Source: Acidobacteriota bacterium
Lineage (GTDB): Bacteria; Acidobacteriota; Vicinamibacteria; Fen-336
Assembly: GCA_022340585.1 (NCBI GenBank)
Contig: JAJDNS010000009.1
Coordinates: 1 to 47,614 of the forward strand
DNA: 47,614 bases
Direction of reading: 5' to 3'
A model generated the notes under the pieces. The model saw nothing but the letters and a program-made list of their open reading frames with translations, was not told the DNA's origin and did no database searches. Shown here one piece after another: positions 42,681 through 47,614 of this stretch. A program made the translations under genes and the position numbers. How positions within the stretch are numbered: the first letter of the stretch is position 1; every line of letters begins with the position of its first letter.

Positions 42681-44900
42681 CTAGCGCGTCCAGTCCATGT
42701 CGACACTGACCCCCGCCTGGAACGTCCGAGGCGGCAGCCAGAACTGGAACTCGCCCTGGATCGGGTTGCCGTTCTCGTCCTGCAGGAACACGTCCTTCTG
42801 GTCGAAGACGTTGTCGACCTGGGCGTACACGCTCAGCGCGTAGGCTCCCATGTGGGCGAAGCGCTTCTCGACCTGGACGTACCAGACGTCGTAGGAGGGG
42901 GTGAAGGTCCCGTCCGGCCCCGGGGGCACCTCGCCGTTGATCTGTCCGCGGAAGTTGGCGCGGAGCCCCAGGCGCGGGTTGGCCCACAGCAGCTTGAGAA
43001 ACGCGCTGTGCTTCGGGTAGCCCCCGAGCTCCTCGCCCTCGTCGTCCTTCCGCTCGTTGTAGGTGTACGAGGCCGAGGGGGTGAAGCCTCCGGGGAGGGT
43101 GACGGAGCCTGCGACGTTGACGCCCCGTGAGTCGTAGCGGCGCACGTTGTCGTAGGTGAACTGCCCGGTGGGCAACATGGCGAAGGTGATGCCGTTCTTG
43201 ACCTTCGTGAGGTAGTAGTCGACCGAGAGCTGGGCTCGCCGTCCCGCGTAGACGTACCCGGCGGTGAAGCCGTCGGAGATCTCGGGCTTCAGGTCGGGGT
43301 TGCCCTTGAAGAACGGGCCGAGGTCGAGGTAGAGCTCGCCGAAGTAGGGCGGCCGGAAGCCGTGCCCGTAGCTGCCCCGCAGCCGATGACCCTCGGCGGC
43401 GGTGAACACCATCTCGGCCTTGGGACTCCACTCGCTGCCGAAGTCGCTGTAGTCGTCGTACCGAACGCCGGCGGTGAGGGTGAGGCGGTCGGTGACGGCC
43501 AGGGCCTGCTGGGCCCACAGCACGTTGACCGAGCGGTCCGGGTCCTCCACGCTGAGGCTCCCGCGGCTCAGCGCCTCGTTGCGGTACTCGTAGCCCCCCT
43601 GCAGCGGGTGCTCCCGGCCGAGGGCACTCCAGCCGTGGCGGCCGGTGAGCTTGAGCTCCTGGTTCGTCTCCCGCCAGGGATCCTGGGCGTCTGCCCGTCC
43701 GTCCTCGACGAAGACGCGCGTCTCGTCGCGCTCGTACCGGCCGTAGTTGTAGGTGGCCTTGAGGCTCGTCCGGGGCGAGAGGAGGAAGTCGAGCTCGGGT
43801 GACAGGGTGTAGCGGGTGAGCTGCCGTCGGGAGTCGTAGACCGTCTCCGGAAGCTGCGTGGCCCCGGAGAAGAAGTAGTCGGTCACGTTCCGGTCCTGAT
43901 ACTCGCCGAAGAAGCGCGCGATCACCTTCGGGGCGAGCTCGAGGTCCATGGTGGTCGAGGCATTCCAGTACGTGGCCGGGGGCAGGCCGATGGTCTGCGG
44001 GTTGTCCTCGTCGAGGTCGTAGCCGTCGTAGGTGCGGTACCCGCCGGTCGCGCTCACCCCGCCCCGTTCGCCCCGCCAGGCGAAGGTGTCGTCCAGACGG
44101 AAGTCGCCGTAGGACCCTCCGCTGAGGGTCACCTCGTTGGTGGCGCCTCGCTCCGTGGGCTGGCGAGTGATGAAGTTGATCACCCCCCCGAGGGCATCGG
44201 ATCCGTAGAGCGCGGAGCCCGCGCCCTTGACGACCTCGATCCGCTCCACGCCCGGGATCTGGATCTCCTCCAGGTTGAGGTTGCCGTTGGCGTCCTTGCC
44301 GAGGAAGCGGCGGCCGTTCACCAGGACCAGGACCCCGCTGTTGGGAATGCCGTTGAGCGACACGTGCCCCTGGCCTCCCCCGGGCTGGACCGTGATGCCG
44401 GAGCCCGACTGCTCGACGAGGAGGTCCTTGGCCGAACGGGCCCCGGTGTCCTGGATCTGTGCCTGGTCGAACAGCGTCGTGGGCTCGGCCACGTCGAGGA
44501 GCAGCTGCTCCCGGCGGTTCGGGGTCTCAACGGTGATGGTGGTGATCATCTGGGCGATGGTGAGGGTCAGCTCCAGGTCACGGGTCTCGCCGGCGGCGAG
44601 GACGACCGCCTTCTCCTCGGCGTCGGCGAAGCCGGCGAAGCTCGCCCGCACGTCGTAGGCCCCGGGAGCGAGAGCGGCGAAGGTCGCCACCCCGGCGTCG
44701 TCGGTCTGGACTCGCCGGGCCACCCCCGCCTCGTCGCTGGTGACCCTCACCGTCGCGTCGGGGATGACCCCGTAGACGTCCTGAACCGCGACGCGAAGAA
44801 CCCCCTCCGCCGCGGCGGTGGCGCCGGATCCGCCGGCGACGAGCAGGGCGGCGAGCAGCACGGCCCGTCCGCGCGTGATGGCGCGTCTGCTGTCCCTCAT
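42681..44900 (-). CDS. TonB-dependent outer-membrane receptor
   Basis: The 739-residue product has a signal peptide (about 1-31), a carboxypeptidase-regulatory-like beta domain (about 35-110) and a plug domain (about 120-245; VSLNGIPNSGVLVLVNGRR, ERIEVVKGAGSALYGSDALGGVINF). A 22-strand-type barrel follows, rich in aromatic and charged turns. A TonB box candidate is ITTITVETP. The ligand is unknown; iron chelates, cobalamin or glycans are all possible. ATG 44900 follows AGAGGG. A weak promoter TTGACA (44982-44977, minus strand) lies upstream. Confidence 0.93.
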   Translation of the reverse strand: MRDSRRAITRGRAVLLAALLVAGGSGATAAAEGVLRVAVQDVYGVIPDATVRVTSDEAGVARRVQTDDAGVATFAALAPGAYDVRASFAGFADAEEKAVVLAAGETRDLELTLTIAQMITTITVETPNRREQLLLDVAEPTTLFDQAQIQDTGARSAKDLLVEQSGSGITVQPGGGQGHVSLNGIPNSGVLVLVNGRRFLGKDANGNLNLEEIQIPGVERIEVVKGAGSALYGSDALGGVINFITRQPTERGATNEVTLSGGSYGDFRLDDTFAWRGERGGVSATGGYRTYDGYDLDEDNPQTIGLPPATYWNASTTMDLELAPKVIARFFGEYQDRNVTDYFFSGATQLPETVYDSRRQLTRYTLSPELDFLLSPRTSLKATYNYGRYERDETRVFVEDGRADAQDPWRETNQELKLTGRHGWSALGREHPLQGGYEYRNEALSRGSLSVEDPDRSVNVLWAQQALAVTDRLTLTAGVRYDDYSDFGSEWSPKAEMVFTAAEGHRLRGSYGHGFRPPYFGELYLDLGPFFKGNPDLKPEISDGFTAGYVYAGRRAQLSVDYYLTKVKNGITFAMLPTGQFTYDNVRRYDSRGVNVAGSVTLPGGFTPSASYTYNERKDDEGEELGGYPKHSAFLKLLWANPRLGLRANFRGQINGEVPPGPDGTFTPSYDVWYVQVEKRFAHMGAYALSVYAQVDNVFDQKDVFLQDENGNPIQGEFQFWLPPRTFQAGVSVDMDWTR

Positions 44901-45049
44901 TCAACCCTCTGGTGATCGAGGCCACTCACCTCGGCGAGCGCCTCCTGTATGGGCAGTGTTGCACGGAGGCAGACGTTGTCAAGCTGGGGCCGTCGGGCCC
45001 GGGCGACGCGGGCAGGCCGGGGGTGTCCAGGGCCTCGAGCCCGGCGGGC

Positions 45050-46510
45050 TCACTGACCGTAGAGGCGGCGGACGGTCTCCGACGGCGTCATGTCGACCCG
45101 GTGGAGCCAGGCGCGGGACGATTCGCCCCTCGCCGCCACCTCGGTGTCGCTGTAGAGCCACTGCCGAAAGCGCTCGTGGAAGTCCGCTCCGGAGAAAGCC
45201 CGGACCTCCTCGGCGAGGGCCATCGTGGTGAACGGGTCGAAGAGCCGTCTCTGGTGGAGGTGGCGCAGGAAGACCACCATCGGCTCCCGGCCGCCCACCT
45301 CCCGGGCCACCGCCTGGATGATCCGCGCGCCCTCGTCGTAGGCGCGTGTGTCGAAGCCCACGGTGACCGGAGAGCGGGCGCCCACGATCCCCGAGCGATA
45401 GCCGGGGGGGATGACCGGGAAGGCGGGGTCCATCGACAGCTCGTACCACATGTTGATGGCCTCGTCCCACCACGAGTCGCGGTAGGTCTTGGCCACCGTG
45501 GAGCAGCCGTAGTACATGTGGAAGACCTCGTGACGCAGGGCGCGCAGCGAGGTGATCGTCCCCCCGTAGTACTCCATTCCCCCGCCGGTCTCGGTGAGGA
45601 CGATGCTCAGGCCACGCGCCATGGGGAACGGCCCCAGGGCCTCGCGCAGCTCGGGCAGCCAGGAGTCGAGCTGGGCGAAGGCCTCCCCGGGGCTGGCCCC
45701 GCCCAGGGAAGCCACCACCCGCACGTCGACGCCCCGCACGCGTCGCTCCGCCAGAACCACGTCAGCGGCCGGGGCCAGGAAGAACATGACCGTGTAGGAG
45801 GCCACCTCCCGCTCGGTGTCGAGGACCCACTGCTGGACGTCGGGGGCGTTGCCCGGGGTCACCCACCCGGAGCCCACGCAGACGTAGGGCTCGGCGTCGT
45901 GGACGCGGAAGACCAGCCGGTGCCGGGCCAGCTCGCGGGGCGCGTTGAGGGTGGGGAAGAGCACCTCGTTGCCCCGCCCCTCGATGTCGTTCACTTCGGT
46001 GGAGAAGCGGCCGAAGGCGTCGGTCAGGGAGAGCACGTGAGACGCCTCGAGGCGGTGCGTGGCGCCGGCGGCGAGCTCGCGCTGGATCTCGACTGAGTCC
46101 TGCCCCGACGTCTCGAAGCGGAGCAGGCGGACGTCGCTCTCGCTCTGCGGATCGAGGGCCTCGCCGTTCAGGGTGAGCGCCACCTCGGCGCCGCCCCGGG
46201 CCGGGCCGAAGTGCACGATGGGGCGCGACTGGCCGGGGCGCATGCGGAAGGTCGTCGCCGACCACACCCGGACCCGGCGCTCGGTTGGGAAGAGGTCGAA
46301 GGTCACCTCCACCCGCTGGAGGTCGACCCGGTGGGTGGCGTCGAGGAGGCCGTCCAGGTCCGCCGCCGTGGGGAGCGGGACCGTGGCCGGCGCGGCCGTG
46401 CCCGGGGTGGCGACGCCGGGCGAGGCCGGAGTGGGGGCGTCCGAGCCGCATCCCGCGACCGCGAGCGCCGCCACCATGCAACCCGCCCTCCGGAGACACG
46501 CCCGTTTCAC
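45050..46510 (-). CDS. M1-type zinc metallopeptidase lipoprotein
   Basis: The 486-residue product has a lipoprotein signal (residues 1-21, lipobox AVAGC with C21). An N-terminal beta domain precedes GGGMEYYGG, the counterpart of the GAMEN motif, and the zinc signature HEVFH-(18)-E (H327, E328, H331, E350). AYDEGARII holds the Tyr that stabilises the transition state. It is an aminopeptidase-like enzyme anchored in the envelope. GTG 46510 is chosen for GGGGGAG 5 bases upstream. Substrate unknown. Confidence 0.88.
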   Translation of the reverse strand: MKRACLRRAGCMVAALAVAGCGSDAPTPASPGVATPGTAAPATVPLPTAADLDGLLDATHRVDLQRVEVTFDLFPTERRVRVWSATTFRMRPGQSRPIVHFGPARGGAEVALTLNGEALDPQSESDVRLLRFETSGQDSVEIQRELAAGATHRLEASHVLSLTDAFGRFSTEVNDIEGRGNEVLFPTLNAPRELARHRLVFRVHDAEPYVCVGSGWVTPGNAPDVQQWVLDTEREVASYTVMFFLAPAADVVLAERRVRGVDVRVVASLGGASPGEAFAQLDSWLPELREALGPFPMARGLSIVLTETGGGMEYYGGTITSLRALRHEVFHMYYGCSTVAKTYRDSWWDEAINMWYELSMDPAFPVIPPGYRSGIVGARSPVTVGFDTRAYDEGARIIQAVAREVGGREPMVVFLRHLHQRRLFDPFTTMALAEEVRAFSGADFHERFRQWLYSDTEVAARGESSRAWLHRVDMTPSETVRRLYGQ

Positions 46511-46549
46511 TTCGACTCCCCCGATTCGCCTTTCCAGTATCCTACTCTC

Positions 46550-46708
46550 TTGACCGCACCCGTCGCCCGCTCCGCTCGCCTCCTGCTCCCGGCCCTGGCC
46601 TCGCTGGCCTTCGTGAGCCCGGGGCTGATTCTGGCCCTCTCCCTCGCCGCCTTCGCCGCCCACGAGGCGCCAGTCCGGGCTCCTGCCCCGCGAGGCGCCC
46701 GTGCCTGA
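46550..46708 (+). CDS. Possible small hydrophobic protein overlapping the ABC-F start
   Basis: A 52-codon frame from TTG 46550 has a hydrophobic stretch (LLLPALASLAFVSPGLILAL) and ends at 46708, 8 bases into the ABC-F gene. No good ribosome-binding site is seen. It may be chance in GC-rich sequence. Confidence 0.2.
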   Translation: MTAPVARSARLLLPALASLAFVSPGLILALSLAAFAAHEAPVRAPAPRGARA

Positions 46709-47614
46709 GCTCCTCCTGTCCTGCCGGGACCTGACCAAGGCCTTCGGGGCCGCGCCCCTGTTCGAGGACCTCTCCTTTGGCCTCTTCGAAGGCGACCACG
46801 TCGGCCTCGTCGGTCCCAATGGCTCCGGCAAGTCGACCCTGCTGAGGATCCTCGCCGGTCGCGAGACGCCCTCCGCCGGCACCTGCGCCGCGCGGAAGAA
46901 GCTCCGGGTGGGCTACGTGCCCCAGGACCCCCGCTTCGACGACGGCGAGACCGTGGGTTCGGTGCTGAACCGGGCCGCCCGCCACGAGACCCTCGACGAC
47001 CACGAGATCGAGGGACGAGTGGCGGTGGCCCTGGGGAAGGCGGGCTTCGCCGACCGCCACGCCGTCGTCGGCGCCCTGTCCGGGGGCTGGAAGAAACGCC
47101 TCGCCATCGCCCGGGAGCTGGTCCGCGACCCCGAGCTGCTCCTCCTCGACGAGCCCACCAACCATCTCGACGTCGACGGCATCCTGTGGCTCGAGGAGCT
47201 GCTGGTGCGCGAGCCCGAGGCCTTCGTGGCCGTGAGCCACGACCGCTACTTCCTCGAGGCGGTGGCGGGACGGGTCATGGAGCTGAACCGCGCCTTCGCC
47301 CAGGGCGTCCTCGACGTGCGCGGTCGCTACCGCGAGTACCTCCAGAAGAAGGACGAGCTCCTGGCGGGCCAGGCGGCCTACCAGGACTCGCTGCGCAACC
47401 GGGTGCGGGGAGAGATCGCGTGGCTCTCCCGCAAGGCTCGGGCCCGGACTCGCAAGGCCCGGGCCCGGATCGACGAGGCCCAGCGGCTGCAGGAGGAGCT
47501 GGCCGATCTCGACGAGCGGGCCCGCACGAGCCGCGCCGCGATCGACTTCGCGGCCACCGCGCGGAGGACGAAGCGGCTCCTCGTGGCCGAGGGCTTGACG
47601 AAGGGCTTCGGCGA
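46701..47614 (+). CDS. ABC-F family ATPase, N-terminal part (3' end outside window)
   Basis: GTG 46701 opens a frame that runs out of the window. It shows Walker A GPNGSGKST, the signature LSGGWKKRLAIA, Walker B LLLLDEPTNHLD and the switch His in VAVSHDRYF, with no membrane part. This is the ABC-F type that acts on the ribosome (EttA/Uup-like). After the first ATPase comes a charged helical linker (SRKARARTRKARARIDE), and the second ATPase is starting at the window end (VAEGLTKGFG). Uup-like DNA-handling or translation roles cannot be separated here. Confidence 0.9.
   Translation, partial: MPELLLSCRDLTKAFGAAPLFEDLSFGLFEGDHVGLVGPNGSGKSTLLRILAGRETPSAGTCAARKKLRVGYVPQDPRFDDGETVGSVLNRAARHETLDDHEIEGRVAVALGKAGFADRHAVVGALSGGWKKRLAIARELVRDPELLLLDEPTNHLDVDGILWLEELLVREPEAFVAVSHDRYFLEAVAGRVMELNRAFAQGVLDVRGRYREYLQKKDELLAGQAAYQDSLRNRVRGEIAWLSRKARARTRKARARIDEAQRLQEELADLDERARTSRAAIDFAATARRTKRLLVAEGLTKGFG

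Noticed and set aside
44901..44940. A 10-codon GTG frame just before the TonB receptor as a leader peptide
   Set aside because: It overlaps the receptor ATG but has a poorly spaced ribosome-binding site and no codon bias or hairpin; too weak to call.

Overview
The window is GC-rich bacterial chromosome, densely coded on both strands. The likely source is a member of the Acidobacteriota (Thermoanaerobaculia-like). This is inferred from the tandem VWFA-related secreted proteins of the kind described from Acidobacteria, the overall gene content and the GC level; no rRNA or tRNA is present to prove it.

Layout. 1-2287: the end of a PLP-dependent decarboxylase, then a membrane protein and a winged-helix protein behind a clear sigma70-type promoter. 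2510-4367: two tandem, diverged VWA-like secreted proteins with degraded metal sites. 4613-7721: a tight peroxide/iron operon (Fur/PerR-type regulator, di-haem cytochrome c peroxidase, Tat-exported metallophosphoesterase, small cytochrome c) followed by bacterioferritin (7864-8352). A Fur-like 7-1-7 dyad lies in front of the regulator gene. 8401-11119: divergent flippase and Gfo/Idh/MocA oxidoreductase. 11289-20313, minus strand: arginine operon argC-argB-argD-argG-argJ, a GH42-like glycosidase gene, then argH. Most genes overlap by 4 bases. 20629-21798: acyl-CoA dehydrogenase. 22089-25115, minus strand: lepA, lepB and a small membrane protein.

26026-39337: a chemosensory operon without flagellar genes: cheY, cheA, an ExeA-like AAA ATPase, cheW, a methyl-accepting receptor, a long HEAT-repeat protein, cheR, cheB, a PATAN(DUF4388)-receiver protein and a coiled-coil GAF protein. 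39431-42131: a MoxR/Mg-chelatase-like AAA ATPase with a VWA partner. 42203-42550: a small thioredoxin-fold (ArsC-like) gene with an in-frame UGA, read here as a selenoprotein. 42681-47614: TonB-dependent receptor, M1-type metallopeptidase lipoprotein, and the start of an ABC-F ATPase that runs off the window.

Most notable. (1) The region before argC carries a complete ribosome-mediated attenuator: promoter, almost leaderless 26-codon peptide with six Arg codons, a segment covering the last two Arg codons that is complementary to the 5' arm of a perfect intrinsic terminator, and the terminator 13 bases before the argC start. (2) The UxxC selenoprotein gene has its own ribosome-binding site and a SECIS-like hairpin after the UGA. 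(3) The chemosensory operon has several unusual passengers. All functions are assigned by reading translated sequence and motifs by eye; no database search was run.
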